NCBI GenBank assembly: GCA_903854795.1
Contig: CAINXF010000083.1
Location: forward strand, 1-11,724
Direction of reading: 5' to 3'
DNA from: Candidatus Kerfeldbacteria bacterium
GTDB taxonomy: Bacteria; Patescibacteriota; Patescibacteriia; SBBC01
DNA: 11,724 nt
The translations under genes and the position numbers were made by a program. The notes under the pieces were generated by a model. It worked only from the letters and a program-made list of their open reading frames with translations, ran no database searches and was not told the DNA's origin. Positions within the stretch are counted from its first letter, which is position 1. The number at the start of each line of letters is the position of its first letter. This document shows, one piece after another, positions 11,190 to 11,724 of this stretch.

Positions 11190-11724
11190 GTGACGTACGA
11201 TGTCATCATCGTCGGCGCAGGCGCCTCGGGACTGACTGCGGCATTGTTCGCCGCGCGTCGCGGCCTCGCGACGCTCGTCGTGTCGCAGGACGTTGGCGGC
11301 CAGGCGTCGATGGCGTCGGTCATCGAGAACTATCCCGGCGTCGATCCGATGAGCGGGACCGAGCTGATGGGCAAGTTCCGGTCACAGGCCGAACAGTACG
11401 GCGCGGAGCTGAAGTTCGGCGCGGTAAGCAACATCGCCCACAAGGGCGAAGACTTCAGGGTGACCACGGTACATGGGTCGTATGACACGCATGCGGTCAT
11501 CCTCGCGTTCGGCATGACGCATCGCCACCTCGGCATCCCAGGCGAAGCAGCCTTGATTGGCAAAGGCGTCAGCGTGCACGCGGTGTTCGATGCGCCGGCG
11601 TACGCAGGGAAGAATGTCGCGGTCATCGGCGGTGGCAATTCGGCGATCTGCACGGCGCTCATGCTCGCGGCACAGTGCCCGAAGGTCGAGCTGTTGACGG
11701 AAAATCCTGAACTCCGCGGCGAGA
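11190..11724 (+). CDS. Thioredoxin-reductase-like FAD flavoprotein lacking the redox CxxC (partial)
   Basis: The first 178 residues are in the window; the gene continues past the right edge. The FAD-binding loop G9-A-G-A-S-G14, GGQASMASVIENYPG (36-50), the ILAFG segment (104-108) and the second nucleotide-binding loop G147-G-G-N-S-A152 place it firmly in the low-molecular-weight thioredoxin reductase family. Where such enzymes have CATCD, just before the NAD(P) domain, this protein has HAVFD (130-134), so both redox cysteines are missing. Where NADPH-using members have HRRxxFR, it has TENPELR (170-176), and an acidic Glu171 lies at the end of the strand, which suggests NADH or no pyridine nucleotide. 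It starts with GTG 5 nt after the thioredoxin stop, with no in-frame ATG nearby and no clear Shine-Dalgarno site. It cannot reduce thioredoxin by the classical route; a ferredoxin/flavodoxin-linked or oxidase-like role is possible. Confidence 0.9.
   Translation, partial: MTYDVIIVGAGASGLTAALFAARRGLATLVVSQDVGGQASMASVIENYPGVDPMSGTELMGKFRSQAEQYGAELKFGAVSNIAHKGEDFRVTTVHGSYDTHAVILAFGMTHRHLGIPGEAALIGKGVSVHAVFDAPAYAGKNVAVIGGGNSAICTALMLAAQCPKVELLTENPELRGE

Overview
The window looks like chromosomal DNA of a bacterium with a small, tightly packed, GC-rich genome that uses the standard code. My best guess is a member of the Candidate Phyla Radiation (Patescibacteria). This is inference from gene content (several lineage-typical orphan membrane and surface proteins, GT-C glycosyltransferases, CapA, an alkyltransferase-like protein, an orphan immunity-type protein), from near-zero intergenic spacing, and from weak Shine-Dalgarno sites or very short leaders. 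No rRNA or marker gene is present to prove it.

Layout. (1) Positions 1-1507, minus strand: an operon reading a DUF1616-like membrane protein, then gmd (GDP-mannose 4,6-dehydratase), then the first 26 codons of a second sugar-nucleotide reductase (Rmd-like) that runs off the left edge. A near-consensus promoter (TTGACA-17-TATACT) lies only 11 nt before the first start codon. (2) Positions 1571-7344, plus strand: an apparent single transcription unit from an extended -10 promoter. It encodes a GT-C membrane glycosyltransferase, a 499-residue membrane-anchored surface protein of unknown family, a four-helix membrane protein, a 2H phosphoesterase, a membrane-anchored CapA-family metallophosphatase-fold protein, an alkyltransferase-like DNA repair protein, and finally tRNA-Gly(UCC). 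After the tRNA comes a 103-bp unit that repeats the last 19 nt of the tRNA plus one base and can fold into a long hairpin, then an intrinsic terminator. (3) Positions 7358-9554: a minus-strand orphan putative immunity protein, divergent from an ArnT/PMT-like glycosyltransferase. (4) Positions 9555-10267: a structured leader, a secreted 3D-domain protein, and a bidirectional terminator. (5) Positions 10277-10496, minus strand: tRNA-Cys(GCA) and tRNA-Gly(GCC) with their own promoter. (6) Positions 10524-11724, plus strand: a CsoR/RcnR-family repressor with a perfect CsoR-type operator in its own promoter, a thioredoxin, and a thioredoxin-reductase-like flavoprotein cut by the right edge.

How the genes fit together. 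Regions 1-4 are mostly cell-envelope work: making GDP-deoxyhexose, transferring lipid-linked sugars outside the membrane, and remodelling the wall. Region 6 is a compact thiol-redox module and is the best candidate for something undescribed. The repressor keeps only one of the three canonical CsoR copper ligands (Cys, with Glu and Met in place of His and Cys). The thioredoxin has a normal WCGPC site. The reductase-like protein has lost both redox cysteines (HAVF where CATC is expected) and the usual NADPH-binding HRR motif.
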